This document shows positions 1 through 11,425 of a stretch of 64,000 nucleotides of DNA, one piece after another. Each line of letters begins with the position of its first letter. Within the stretch, counting starts at the first letter, position 1. A program made the translations under genes and the position numbers. Origin of the DNA: Taenia hydatigena (Eukaryota; Platyhelminthes; Cestoda; Cyclophyllidea; Taeniidae); contig JADWOT020001360.1 of assembly GCA_036345935.2 (NCBI GenBank), forward strand, positions 1 through 64,000. The letters are read 5' to 3'. Under the pieces are notes generated by a model. The model worked only from the letters and a program-made list of their open reading frames with translations, had not been told where the DNA came from and ran no database searches.

Positions 1-2150
1 TCAATATTTTAATCAATAAAGCGATCAATGCCCCAACTGTCGCGACGTAATTGCACATCGTGGAAAATTCAAAGTGCTATTAAGCTGTTCGCGGCAAACA
101 CAACTTAGTCATCGTAATCGTGACTTTGCGCCCCACTTTCTCCGATCCTTCACTCGCCTTTGTGATCTGCCAACCCTTCGACTCAGGAGAGGGTCCGTGA
201 AGAGACGTAAGCACTGTCCCCTGAAGCCAGCTCCACTCAGTCCTCTAATCCTAATCGAAAATGAACGTGACAGAAAAGTGAGGCAGCCAGATAAGTAAAG
301 CGTCTTGGCATCACGGATTTGGAAACAAGAAGGACGGTAGGAGGATTACATGCAGACAGCACTCATTCCTCCGTCTGCCATGATTTGAATAAATGAAGCA
401 TAAGCAGTAGGACAAAATGCAAGACGTGGTGCTTAAGAGCGCATGTAGTGAAGTGAGAGAGACAATAAAAAAGTGACTTGCTGAAAATGGCTTGGAGTGG
501 GGCATGTGAGAGGAGGAGGAGGCAAGAGGGTTCCCGCTTCACCATCTCGAAGACGTCGCCGGACCTTCTTGCTGCATGTGTACATTGGTCCCTAATATCT
601 GTCAGGCAGAAGAGAAAGACCTCATTGCATGCAGCCTGCAGTTGCGTCAGGCCGATTCAACGTGACAAATGAGGCAAACTTGTGGTTGATTTGAATGGTA
701 GGCCATGAACTGGCTGCCTACCTACCCTCTTCCTTCTAAACCTTTTGCTCTCTTCCACACCAGACTGTCATAATCAGGCATACGTGGCTGCTCAACTCTA
801 CTCATATTTGAATTGGTCCAGTATAGTGCGGTCTAGTTAAGCCTAGTTTTGCACAGCATTTGTTTCACTACATCTCCTCCTGTTTCTGCCATTGCTCCTG
901 CTGTCGATTGGGCAATTCGCAATCGCGTGCGAGAGAGACATAAGAAACGAGATGAACAAAGCTGTACAAGGCATAACTGCATGAATGGAATTGGCGACTT
1001 ACCCTTAAACACTGCTACAGAGCTGACGAAGGTGACTTCCTGATGGCTCTGCCTAATCATGTATCTACGCGAGTTCTTCCTTCGCATTAGAGAAGACAAG
1101 GGTGGTGATTGTACCTCTCTGATGGTGGTGGAGTAACGCGCTTGCTTAGCAGAAATAGACAAAGGGATGTGTGGGTGAGGAGAGGAAAAGGAGGAAAGGA
1201 AGAGAGAAGAAGGTAGACAAATGTCATTGCTGTAGATCTATCTTCCGCTTCCTACTGCTTCAAAATGCTATTATTCACCCGTTCTTATGGCCACGCTGCT
1301 AAATGCAACAGGAAGGACTTGACTTTGTGGTGACAAGATGCACTTTTACCTAATGGCACGCTTTAACCATTTACCTTTCGCTTTCTACCTTGAGGTGTTA
1401 ATCGCAATGGCAAACCTGCTAGCAAAATTTTGAATTACAGCATGCGAATATAGCAAAAAAGAAAAGGAGTGAGATCGATTTGAAGAAGGAACAGAAGTGG
1501 TAGAAAAAGGAGGAACGGATAGTAGCACAACTCACCCCTAATTTCTGCGATTTCTATCTGCTTTGGTTCCTTGACGTCTTTGCGACGGTTGAAGGTGACG
1601 AGAGTAAGGAGAGCAGGGCGGCGGCGGCGGAGGCAAAAGTTGGAGGATGAGAAGGTGACTGGAGGCGAGAGGGACGAAGCATGAGAAGGTAGAGACGCTG
1701 ACGATGAACCGAGTGGTGGAAATGAGGATAAGACGGAGATGCAAAATGAGTGGTAGAAGGCTTTGAAACGCGCACGTAAGCATATCTGTCAGTTGAGTGT
1801 GCGATTCACGTCTTCGCATTTGACATGTGCGTGATACATTCTGTGGCACCTGTCGAGTGGTGTCTAACGATGGCGTCTGCTGGTGTCGACCTTACACAAC
1901 GGTCCTCTTTCTAGGTGGTTTCGTGGTCGCAGACGTCACTTTTCCATGTGCTTTCCTATTTTGCCTCAATAGCCGTTACATCATAGCACACGCAGAGGAG
2001 GAGAAGGTAGGGAAGCAGAATCACCTTTTAAGGTTTATTAATCGCTTCGCTAATACTTCTAACGTCGTGACCGAATTCATGGTTGGTGCGCTTGATTGCG
2101 CGTTTAGCTAGTTTTACCAGCGGTTGCGACTTATTCATCGTCAAAATAGA
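1..2150. other. non-coding stretch with purine-rich section
   Basis: I see no supportable gene here. The plus strand is rich in A and G from about 1140 to 1770, with a short GGC-repeat run near 1615-1632. The minus-strand frame across 1538-1849 is proline/serine-rich because of this skew, so I do not treat it as coding. Confidence 0.6.
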
Positions 2151-2169
2151 GTGTCTTTTCCTTTCCAAC

Positions 2170-2465
2170 TGATGGTAGCACTGAAAACAGGCTGATTTAA
2201 GGGCAGAAAACTGTCGAATGGGTGCCACTACAGTAAAAGGTGGGAATCATTTGAAGTCAAATTTGAGTTGGTAGCCCGTGTATACAGTCGTAATCTTGTG
2301 TGCCCATTTTGAATATTTTTGCGAGGCTGTCGTTACAGTGGAGGTGTATACTTCTGCTTTCTCTTTTGGAAACATGCGCTTGTCAATGCGTGCGCATTTT
2401 CGTGAAACGATTGGACATATTTATACCAAGCAATGTGGCATTGTTTTCACCCTGCAAGGGGACTA
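2170..2465 (+). pseudogene. decayed exon-like copy, paralogue of 4121-4438
   Basis: This stretch is a diverged inverted copy of the frame at 4121-4438. The shared core starts at the KTV(E/D)W motif near 2208 and runs through RLSMRAHFRE to the FTLQG end, where the other copy has GLSMRSRFRE and FPLPG. Here the frame is broken: a TAA follows the KTVEWVPLQ part and the downstream part continues in another frame from about 2278. The source protein is not recognised. The conserved frame, rather than DNA alone, suggests both come from a coding exon. Confidence 0.5.
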
Positions 2466-4120
2466 AACCATGTCATGACGAGCACACGTTCAGCGGGAGA
2501 TGATGCATGTGTAGTCGCCGTCTGCATGGTGGCCACTAAATGGATATCGACTACCCCTCCGCCGAAGGAGACCTCGTAATAGGCACGGAAGTGTAGCACT
2601 GGGAGGATGAGGACCCTTTTGCTATGGTCGTGCCCTCTATCACTGTCATTCATCGCAATGATTGGAGCAATCCAGTGGCATAAGGCGGCGGCACGAAAGC
2701 AGTCACTGCTTCCAAGGCTAAATAAAGCAGCCTGTTCCCAAATGCGACACCTGGGTTGTTTTTTGGATAAAGTGGTAGCTGTACTAGGCATGTCAGTGTT
2801 TGTTCTTTGTCCGATTTTGGCTCCCTTCCTGATTATCCTTGGACGTCTATGTCTCATTTCCCATTCATCTGATCGGAACTACTTTGTTGCTGCTTACGGT
2901 GTGTATTTCCAGTCAACAGATTATTGTTAACAAAACTAGTGTTTGGATTTAAAGCAATAAAGGCGATAGAAGGGGGTTAATGTTGAGGCTTTTTTTAAGG
3001 AAATGAGGCTGTGTGTAGCTTAGACGATACAATTACCATTACTACTGGGTGAGGTCGCTTGACAGCAAGAAGTACACAAAGACCGTAGAGTCATCATCAT
3101 CATGTGAATAAGGTGGAGGTGGTGAGACGCCGGGGGAGGTTAAGGAGGAAATAAAAGCATAGCAATTAAAAGTGGACGAAGGGAAGGGGATGGGGTAGGA
3201 GGCGACCAAAGTGCACCGATCGATTAGGAATATGCTTACATTGGAATGGTTTTAATGTCGCGACAAGACCCTTTTACCCCCTGGCTTAGTGGTCGCAGTA
3301 CTCAAAGCCAATCGTTATAAGGACCAGGGATGGAGGCAAACTCTACGACTGCTGAGGCGCTTTTAGCAGTAGCAGCGGCAGCGGCGCTCGACACAAAATA
3401 CACTCACCACGAAAGCAATTCAAGTAAAGTAGGGTAAAAAGAAAGGGAGGGAGAGAAGGAAAAAGAGGTGGCCATTTTAGGGAATCCAAAGTACAAGCAT
3501 TTCTGACTCTCGAGAATGCAGCACTTTTAAGAAGTCCGCGAAGGCAGTAGATTGGTGGATGGCGTATATATTTCGAGGACACATTATACACCAGCTAAGT
3601 AGAGTGAGAAGACAGAAGAAGAAGGGTAGGAAGTGCTGAGTTGGATAGATGGATCAAGAGACTGATAGGTTGGCCGGCCGGTTGGTGTATAGGTGGAAAG
3701 CTAGATGAGCTGATTGGCACGCAGTACATAAAGAGAGAAAAAGAGCATTCGGCAACAGCGCAACAAGTGTTATGCAAATGTGGGTCTATCGCTCTCTTTT
3801 AAAGGCAGCAACCACGAGTGGCAATATGCATCGCAACATAAATAAATGGGTTGCTTCAGTCTCCGTGAGTGTTAGCAAAGGCGTCCAAAGAGCCCGCAAT
3901 AGCGACCGACGAAGCACAGTAACACGACTAACCTCGTTTAAGAATCACTCCCTTAATTATTAATAGAAGCACCTCAAACCCGCACGTCTCTACACGCAAG
4001 TTTCCTAGAAAAACACAGTGAGGCAAGCGGTAGGTGAGCGTAGGTCAACCACTTCCTCCCTATCCAAAAAAACAAAGCAACTAACAATCGTCAAAGCAAG
4101 CAGCAGATGGAGACACCAAA
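2466..4120. other. no recognised feature
   Basis: Two long frames overlap on opposite strands at 2447-2930 (136 codons minus, 107 codons plus). Neither shows a motif, splice context or a second copy in the window, so I do not call either. The rest of the stretch is A-rich and purine-rich sequence without a recognisable gene. Confidence 0.5.
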
Positions 4121-4438
4121 TTAACCATCATCCGCGGGTAACGGGAGGTCAGTGGAGCACAGTAACATGCGCAAACAGCCAGGCAGCGGAAAGACGTTGT
4201 CGTGCTGTTGGGTATAGTACATTTTAATCAATTCACGAAAGCGCGAACGCATTGATAAACCCCTCTTCTTGAAAGGGAAGAAATAAGTATGCTCCTCCCC
4301 TGTACTGACAGCCTCAAAAATATCATAATATGGATGCACATGATCACAGCTATATCCACGGGCTACCAACTCATCTTTGACTTCAAATGATTCCCACCTA
4401 CACTGCAATGATATCCAGTCGACAGTTTTCTGGCACAT
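4121..4438 (-). CDS. uncharacterised exon-like reading frame (105 aa)
   Basis: This is an open minus-strand frame of about 105 codons, paralogous to the broken copy at 2170-2465. Its core, from KTVDW near the N-terminus through DIFEAVSTGEEH and KKRGLSMRSRFREL to DNVFPLPG, aligns with the other copy in one frame. The N-terminal ATG may be fortuitous, and the last 15-20 residues probably run past the homologous part. No family is recognised. The intact frame beside a broken twin fits a duplicated exon, with this copy the better preserved. Whether it is expressed cannot be judged. Confidence 0.4.
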   Translation of the reverse strand: MCQKTVDWISLQCRWESFEVKDELVARGYSCDHVHPYYDIFEAVSTGEEHTYFFPFKKRGLSMRSRFRELIKMYYTQQHDNVFPLPGCLRMLLCSTDLPLPADDG

Positions 4439-4808
4439 TTATCCATCAAGTAGATTATGAATGTGCGGGGACGTTAATATGATCCGTTTTTAGCGCTATA
4501 TTGAGTCGGAAAGGAAAAGGCACCCACTTTTGATGATCGTTGGCCCTCAACTGCTGGTGAAACTAGCTACAGGCGCAGTCACGCTCACCAATCACAAATT
4601 CGGTTACTGTGTTGGAGGCGTTAGCTGCGCGATTGATAAAAATAAAGAGATGACAAAGAAAAGATACAAAAACTATCAAATAAAATAAAAGCTGCACTCA
4701 ATCGCAAACAAGAGCGCCATTAAACTGGCTTTGTACACAAAAAACATTAGCACTATCAAACCTTAAAACAGGTGGCATACACTACAATGTAATTGCAGCA
4801 AACTTGTA

Positions 4809-5069
4809 ATGTTATTTAAATTGCACCTGCTTTTTATGATTCTCGTAGTGTTAGTTCAACTTTTTCTTAGTAAGTATGTTAAAGCAGCCTACAATAATTG
4901 CTGTTCAAGCGAATCCCGTATTAACTATTTAATCATTTACCAGCTGTCCATTGATTCATCTGTCCGACCATCCATTTTGTGCTACCCGCCTGTTGTCAGC
5001 TGCCAAGCTTGTTGCGACAGCGAAACAATCAATATTGGGCAACCTTTGTGGCGCCAGCCAACATTTTAA
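4809..5069 (+). CDS. candidate signal-peptide exon or small secreted cysteine-rich ORF
   Basis: An ATG at 4809 opens an 86-codon frame. Residues 1-20 are a classic hydrophobic signal sequence (MLFKLHLLFMILVVLVQLFL), followed by SKYVKA, a plausible cleavage context. Six cysteines follow, including CC and CQACC. A strong donor, GTAAGT, lies at 4870-4875 just after the hydrophobic stretch, so the alternative is a signal-peptide-only first exon at 4809-4869 with the rest intronic. No downstream exon could be paired with it, and no family is recognised. Confidence 0.35.
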   Translation: MLFKLHLLFMILVVLVQLFLSKYVKAAYNNCCSSESRINYLIIYQLSIDSSVRPSILCYPPVVSCQACCDSETINIGQPLWRQPTF

Positions 5070-5579
5070 ATGATCCAGTAGAGAATGACGTGACCTCAAA
5101 AGCATGCTGGATGCTAGAGCACTAATCAATCTTGTAGCGCGATGAGGAAGGTGAGGATTTGGCAGCCAACTAAAGGCTGCACATAATGTCGATAAATTAT
5201 TTTGATGAATGGCTTGGGGACAGCGAGATTTGTTGTCTGTGCCAAAATGGCTTATTACTAACCCATTAAAAAGTTTCTATAATTTAATTCTCATTTCTCA
5301 TCAAACATTTCAAATATCAGACGAGACACGACTAGATCCGTTATATGACTAGGCAGCATTCTAAGTTACCCACTACTTACACAAATTATTTATTTCAGAG
5401 GCCCCTAGAGGGGTGCTTTATACACAAATCACATTTAAAGGCCACCTCACTTATCTGCTTGTACCAATTGCTCCCCGTTACTTGATGCATGGTCACCTAC
5501 TATACACTAGTTTGCTTATTTTGTGCCGACATGTAATTACCTATGGTACCACCATAATCACACAACAAGTGTACAAATG
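5070..5579. other. no recognised feature
   Basis: This is AT-rich sequence between the signal-peptide ORF and repeat R2. It contains a small GC-rich inverted repeat near 5400-5413 (GCCCCTAGAGGGGT) but no gene that I can support. Confidence 0.5.
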
Positions 5580-5922
5580 GATTTTCCGGTAAAGTGCGAC
5601 AGCAAAGTGGAGTGCAAGGACTTCTCAAATAACAGTAAGAGTGGAGGCTGAAGTTAGCTTAGAAGAAGTCACAAGGCACTTTCGTTCTGTCTACTTCGCA
5701 TGACTGGCCCCTCCGACCAATCATATTTGAATGTCAAAAGTGCTATCATTGAGTTCTCAAATCACTTCCAACTGTGTGTTAACCTACCGTTATTTAGTGT
5801 GAGCTCTTCCTGGATCATTGGCAACGATGTAAATCATTATCTTTCCAAGTTTGTCTTTAGCAAAAATGCTAATGCAGAGGAATTTAAGCCATTCCTTACC
5901 TATTAAGGAAAGATTTACAAGC

Positions 5923-6147
5923 TCAATGCATCAACATCAGTATGCTTGACTTTTTCAAACTCTGGAAATTATCCATAGAAGCAGAGGTAGATTGGATGAG
6001 AACGAAAACTAGTAAGCAAACGTCAAGCCGATTGTGAGCAGACAGAGGAACTACAGACGCGTGACATGACACTTTTGCCAAGGTACGGACCAAACCACGG
6101 AGAGTGAAGGGCATCATATAGTTTGGGTACCTTTGCAACACACGCAA
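5923..6147 (-). pseudogene. R2 conserved C-terminal frame, copy a
   Basis: This 74-codon minus-strand frame matches the frame at 28213-28473 residue for residue: MPFTLRG versus MPFIFRG, CHASVVPL versus CDASVVSL, LLVFV in both, then SSILMLMH versus SSLLKLMC before a stop at the same position. A third copy at 24616-24701 ends SSLLKLMR and then stop. Homology extends upstream of the ATG only with frame disruption. The protein is unknown. A shared stop with mostly replaceable hydrophobic changes suggests a C-terminal exon that was coding when the copies were made. Confidence 0.45.
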
Positions 6148-6536
6148 TGCCCAATGACACGAGCTTGGTGCATTGGCTGGAAAGACTCCAAATGTTGGTT
6201 TTGGAAGAGAGCGATTACCTTAATTGATGCGGCTTTCCTTCAAGTATTGTTCTTTTAGCATATTTCATTCCAGCGGCTTTCACCAAACACATGCACGCAT
6301 AAGACAGTGAATCGAGTCATATTGGCATACGCAACATGCGTAGCCTATTCCGCAACTGGTGCAGCTGCCATGATGCGGACCACATGAACTCGTTTGTTCG
6401 AAAATAGAAGTAGTGAATGGAAAGAATTGAGCTACCTACTTATATTTACTTCATCGAAGCTAAAATGGATGAAGCGACATTGTTGAAGCAAAAGGCGTGC
6501 GCACAACCTCCACTTGGCGAATAGTAGGAAATAAAT

Positions 6537-6640
6537 TTAAATTCTCACGGAGCACAGAAAATCATGCAAGCGGGATGGGCAACACTGGTAATGGGTGAGA
6601 TCCGCAGCAGTAATAAACAACACGATGCAGCTACCCAACC
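6537..6640 (-). pseudogene. R2 second conserved frame (LGxC segment), copy a
   Basis: This minus-strand stretch reads LGSCIVLFITAADLTHYQCC. Its counterparts are LGGCFVLFVIAADLTLYQCC at about 24393 and LGGCVALLATAVDFAPYHCC at about 27732. All three are open in the same frame across the hydrophobic segment and the CCPSxLH motif. Here the frame stops at 6537. The segment would form a membrane-like hydrophobic stretch followed by a cysteine pair. The function is unknown. Confidence 0.4.
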
Positions 6641-7240
6641 GAAGGGAAATTAAGTAGCAGTGGAGATCACAATACGAGTTGTGGTGATTACAACGGAGAA
6701 GAAACTCCTCATCGCCATGACGCAAAACTGTTGTGCGCTACCTCATTTCACTAATACATATAAAGTGAGAAGTAGACACTTTGTTGAATGCTTCGGACGC
6801 TACCAGCACAGGTTAGTAAGGATGACGAAGAGTCACTTTAGAACCCTTAATTTTTGGCACAAGGTATTTGAGCCTGACAAACAAAACAAGCTCGAATTGT
6901 AGACTACGCTTGGTTAGGCGAGCCAACTGAGCTCGTTTGGTCAAAAATGTGGCTAGCACAAAGAAACTACTAAGCTACGTACTTTACTTCAAGTTCAGCG
7001 AGGTAAAAATGGATGCCATGCCTTTGTTTAATCAAAACTGTGCGCAGAACCTAAAGTTGGGGGTTGGAAGGAAATGAATGCGCATGCACATGCAAGTAAC
7101 ACTGACTCACGCCGCACATCGTGGTCTGGGAGCCCCGTGATGCTATAACCAACTTCCTAAACCAGTTGATCACGCTTGAGGTCAAGAAGATGCACGAGCT
7201 TTGTAAGGGTCTACACAGATTAGGATCCGGTCTACACTGA

Positions 7241-8765
7241 TTAGGATTTCATGAGATCCGGTTTCATTCATTCAACTTGATTCAAGCTTACACTAGTCCA
7301 CAGCGTCAAGTTGTTCAATTTTTAATTAAAACAACATTAAACATATGCGGAATTTGAATTCGTTTAGGCATAGCACTAACATTAAAATAAGGAATTGGAA
7401 TATCGCAAAATATACATGCGTAAATAACATGCACAAAATGTGGTAAATGGCGGATCCTGTTGGACAGGCATCACCTCAAGACATGAAACGACGGTGGACA
7501 GTTCTGAAATTGGTTTCATGATCAGACGCTGATAATTGGTGAGTGGTGGCGGGTTCTGTTCACCTTACGGCTGGTCCCTACTATTTCAACTGGCCACAGT
7601 ATTCGATATTCATCAAATCATAATTGCGGCGGGATCTTGCAATAGCCTTTACACGAGTGATTCGAAGACCACTCGCAATGTCAAAAGTTTGTTCAAAGCA
7701 CCGCAGTGTTCTGAGAGCAGTGCAGAGGCATAACGTGTAAATTGACAGTATGAACCAGGGATATGGCCAAGTAGTCAGTGCAAAGTGCATGTGAAGTAGT
7801 AAAGAAAAAGAAGCGATGCTTTTCTTCCAAGAATTCGCTACCTTTTAATAATATTTTAATGTACGGCCTTACGCGGCTCCTTTATTCTGTTTTTAAAGCA
7901 CTTACATCAGCGATGCCGCAAGCAAACGGCTCACATTAAAGGCTAAAGTAGGGCTAATCGAGCATTTTCAGATGCACCAATTTACGCTGCAGAACACGAA
8001 GCATTCCAACGTTTCATGCTGGCTTTGTAATGAAGGCTTTCGCGAGTATACACTTGCTACGTGAAATCGTTTCGCTTTAAGCAAAGTCTCTTGATTTCCA
8101 CTATTCAAATCATAAGCAGAAAGTAGCTAAGTCAGAGGCAGAACTTATATTTTATTGCTAGGCCTAGAAATGCGCGACAAACCTTTGATTCGTGCATATG
8201 AGTGCATGGCATAGGGAGATGAGCTGCGCCTTGTCCATCACTCACATTGGAACCGCCACCACACAGTCGAGTCTTCCATACCACCGGCTGAGCATTTGTC
8301 GCCCAGCCTTAATTCAACGATCAGCAGATCGGAGTGAATGATGACCGAATTAATTAGGCAGATACTTAATGGCAACTAATTGGAAGAGTGACTAGGCTAG
8401 ACTCAGATACTTTGTGTTGAGTCAGCACTGACATTCATTCCGCCATCCTCCTGGATGCCTTCCGATTGCCGGGGTTGCAAAAGGACCGCTATTCCTCTTC
8501 AGTGACACCTTGAGCGCGCTCCATTGATAGTTTGAAGCATTTGTGCATTTGTAGTGACAGTGCAACTGTCATTATATGTTTTTGCTAAGTACGCATGCAG
8601 CTGGTTGGAACGTCCACGGTATCGAACATTAATGCAAATTATTAACACACATCAGTATTACTTGCATTAAGTTGTTTTATTTGAGAAAGACCTTTGTCGA
8701 TTTGGACCGAATCGGGCTACTAGCATCAAGGTGCGTTTGTGTTCTTCTGCATTTTAAAGCAATGT
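7241..8765 (+). repeat. dispersed repeat family R3, copy a
   Basis: This is a full-length-looking copy of R3. It starts near the AATAAGGAATTGGAAT landmark (7385; also 18035 and, diverged, 51875). It continues through GGCGGGTTCTGTTCACCTTA (7549), the minus-strand frame at 7581-7790, the GATGAGCTGCGCCTTG segment (8218), and an end near the GCAATGTACAGGCACACAC landmark (8758). It is colinear with 51850-53285 over the whole length and with 44655-45615 in the middle. It lies between R2a and BRCT block A. Confidence 0.8.
7581..7790 (-). pseudogene. R3 conserved minus-strand frame, copy a
   Basis: The frame contains TALRTLRCFEQTFDIA. It matches VALRTLRCPEQTFAIA at 44813-45001 and AALRILRCPERTFAFT at 52114-52235, and WPYP lies upstream in two copies. 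The other two copies end KCRYK and then stop. In this copy a one-base difference shifts the end, so it runs on past that point. No family is recognised. The equivalent stop in two copies suggests a C-terminal exon encoded on the minus strand of R3. Confidence 0.4.
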
Positions 8766-9311
8766 ACAGGCACACACTTTACAATCTGCATCAGTTTAGC
8801 CAACATCTCTAACGTATATATTTATATCTGTCCATGAATTTTATACGTCTGCGTCCTATGTTACACTAATAAAATTTCTTCACGTCGATTCGCTAACCAC
8901 ATCACAAGGTACTTTAATATTTCAATGCATTATGCTCTAAAAGCCATGTTTCAAATTTGTTAGTTTTCCTATTAGTGATGAATAAATCAACATAATATCA
9001 TTAAAAATGACAAGAATGTGTGGCCAGGACTTGCACACATCCTTCCGAGCAGATCTGAGTAGCTCCCAAGAATCTATGTTGGCCATTAAGCCTCGCTGAG
9101 TGGCTGGATTTGAGAAGTGATTAGAACTGGATGTTGATGATCACTTGTCGCATAAAAGAGGCTTCAGATGTGTAGTTTTATCAGATCTTGCGTGGTAATG
9201 TTTCAGGTTGGTTCGATTTACTCTGCGTCCATTAGATGACCTTATTAAATCCATTTCGCATTTTTATTCTCTCTGATGGTTGCTAAAATTTATCATTGGG
9301 GTTTCGTTTAG

Positions 9312-10144
9312 GAAGAGTCAACAGCAGAGCAACCAAATCAGGACCTCCTATTCAAACTCTTAGGATCCACCACAGTGTGAAGGACGTAAAATGGGTAGAC
9401 GCACACCTCTGCAGGGTGCTTTTCTTTGCGGACGTGGAGGGATGCGCATATTATTTTGATTATGCAAGTCAGTATTACAATAACGAAGAGGCTTTATTTC
9501 GTTGCCTCTCGTCGAGAGTGTTTCCTGCTGATGCACTGGCTCCGATCAACTGTTTGATCACCACACCATGTCGTTGCGCAAGACTATCGCCATACGGAAT
9601 GAAACGCTACAAATGCGATTTGCCTGTACTGAGTTCTACTTCCTCTACTCGTCTCTACTTGGACGTGTCTACGGATGTTCCCAACTTTACAAACCAGTGG
9701 GATCCATTCTTGAGGTCAGCAGGTGGCACCATGCTGGACATGCGTGAATGGTCAGAAAAAGGTGGAGAAAGAGGAAAAAGGATGCAGCTGAGCGATTATG
9801 ACTGTGTCGTTATATATCTTGATCATCCGGATTTCGAACATCGGAATTGTGGACACCTGAATGCTGTAGGCGACGTCCTCACGTCAAAGCAAACGCTTGT
9901 TGTGACAGGCTCGATGTGTCAAACGCTGGATCTCCGTCCGAACTTGGACTGCTTGCAAAAGATATTCGAGGCCTTAGGCGGTATTCGCTTTCTCCCTTTT
10001 TCCAACTTACCTGATAGTTTTCACATTTGGTGCAACCGGTGGCAAAACGATTGGACGATCAATTTGGTAGAAATGGTACAGTGGGCCTGTTTCCATATCA
10101 TGTTAAGAAGGAGTAAATCTTTATGCGCCTTACCATGTTTGTGA
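9312..10144 (+). pseudogene. 53BP1-like tandem-BRCT C-terminal exon, copy A (frameshifted)
   Basis: The long frame 9296-10144 resembles the C-terminal BRCT pair of 53BP1-type DNA-damage adaptors. Residues 86-112 (CLITTPCRC to YKCDLPVL) fit the end of BRCT1 and the linker. Residues 117-213 fit BRCT2: TRLYLDV, NQWDPFLRSAGGTML, YDCVVIYL, then LVVTGSM. The usual BRCT tryptophan is present in copies B and C (GSMWQTL, GSMWLTL) but is Cys here (GSMCQTL, residue 208). The exon probably starts after the acceptor TTTAG at 9307-9311. A one-base deletion near 9347 relative to copy B then puts the first codons out of frame. An AATAAA follows the stop at 10192. It is probably a pseudogene; the family assignment is by eye. 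Confidence 0.55.
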
Positions 10145-10489
10145 TTAGTTAGTCTATGACAGCATTCCATAAAGCGCGTAAAAGCTTCCAAAATAAATAT
10201 TGCACAATTATACTTAATAAGACCTACACTTTTTATGAACGTGGTGGTTGGGTTCGGGGCAAAATAAAAGTGATTTGAAATCGTTAAGTCGTAGGTAATC
10301 TATTGGCTTAGTGCTATTATCCTTGTGAAGGCGCATTTGTAAGCTATAATGGTAGCTTGGTCCCTTGACACTTAGCCATTGCGTATGAGGATAAGGACAT
10401 ACTAAATACCAATAATTTTGAAATGAAAATTTGATGCATCAAAGGCTGTTTGCTTGCATCATCTAACTTAACCAGTCCGTCAGAAATGA

Positions 10490-10725
10490 TGCTTAGTGTT
10501 GCGACCAGATATTCCTGAATTCGTCGGTTTTCCTGCGAGCCGCGTCATCGCACGTGGGGATCTGGTGACGTGTATTCGCAGACACTGGGACGCATTTTTT
10601 CTGCTTCAAGCTTTGCTGCTAACCTCCAAACACCGATTTTGGATTGTGAATTTACTCACCGCTTTGCATTGGTCGGTTTACATGCCGAGTTCACGTTAAA
10701 GACTGAGGAATGTAGATTTTAAAAT
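10490..10725 (+). pseudogene. second conserved exon-like frame of the BRCT block, copy A
   Basis: In the frame starting near 10560 this reads SGDVYSQTLGRIF, then CEFTHRFALVGLHAEF and TLKTEECRF before a stop. Block C at 33150-33385 gives FIRRFTMVGVHAGF and TLPTKECRF in one frame. Block B gives SGDVHSQTPRPIF and CESTHRF before a one-base deletion. The longest simple frame here (10496-10699) is not the one conserved between copies. The product is unknown. It lies about 350 bp downstream of the BRCT frame on the same strand. Confidence 0.4.
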
Positions 10726-11425
10726 TAGACAGCCTTGATTTTGCTTTCTAGTGGCTGACTTTACGCTCTCTAAGTGTTGTTCAAATAAGAGAGCACCAAT
10801 TTGAGATCGGTGAGCGTTACAAGTTATGAATCACAGTCTTAACCATAATCGGATTTCAAATCGAGGCTAAGGCTTACCTCAAATCGTGTAGGCGTCATTG
10901 AGATGCGAGAGGTGGCGCATGGTTAAATGTACCTTTGATATTAAGTTCATAATTTTTGCACTCTTTTGGGTAATCTGTGTCGAACATCAGCTGATTAGCA
11001 AAATATGTCCTAATCGTGTAAGCCGCCTGCGCTCTGCAATTTCCTCTGGAATCACTGAGGACATGGGTGAGGCAGGCTTAATTGTTATGAGATTGACCTT
11101 TCAAATACTAAACAGAATAACGCATTTTTAGCAGGAGCCTAATAAGCCTGTGAAATTGGGGTCGCCTGTTTTTCTTTTGCTTCAAGCATCCAAAGAGAGC
11201 ATGAGCATTGTTGGTTTAAGTGAGAGTTGGTAGTGCGGTGGTCGACCACTTTATTGAGCTAACATATTCTCCCCGTACAACTACCAGCAGGATGTGACGA
11301 AGTTGGCAGTACCTGACTTATTTGCAGTCACAGTCACATTTGATGGCAAGCCAGTCAGTTTGATTTAGCTGTAGACAAAATCGTTAAATGAATGACTAGC
11401 CCAGCCACCCGCCTGACCAGCGGCT

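Larger units (their letters stand above)
5580..7240 (-). repeat. dispersed repeat family R2, copy a (inverted)
   Basis: Read on the minus strand, this block aligns along its length with 27090-28760, and in part with 24300-25060. Shared landmarks are the end near the GGCCCCTCCGACCAATCA segment (5706), the frame ending at 5923, the LGxC frame at 6537-6640, and two copies of a roughly 110-bp subunit (about 6440-6540 and 6960-7100). It directly abuts R3 copy a, which sits in the opposite orientation. Divergence is high, so the duplication is old. The conserved frames suggest that R2 derives from exons of a gene or a coding element. Confidence 0.8.
8760..11425 (+). repeat. BRCT-bearing segmental duplication, block A
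   Basis: This block is colinear with 21335-24290 (inverted) and, from about 9540 on, with 32190-34262. It contains the BRCT-like frame, a second conserved frame at 10490-10725, and a non-coding tail. Compared with B and C it lacks roughly 170 bp near 11210, where the other copies carry the GTTGCATGCTCCA part. Homology fades near 11425. The opening GGCACACAC landmark (8769) matches the reverse complement near 24265. Confidence 0.85.

Noticed and set aside
1538..1849. 103-codon minus frame with a proline run
   Set aside because: It lies in purine-rich simple sequence and its composition follows the base skew; no motif.
2447..2930. 136-codon minus and 107-codon plus frames on opposite strands
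   Set aside because: They overlap each other almost completely, with no motif, copy or splice evidence to choose either.
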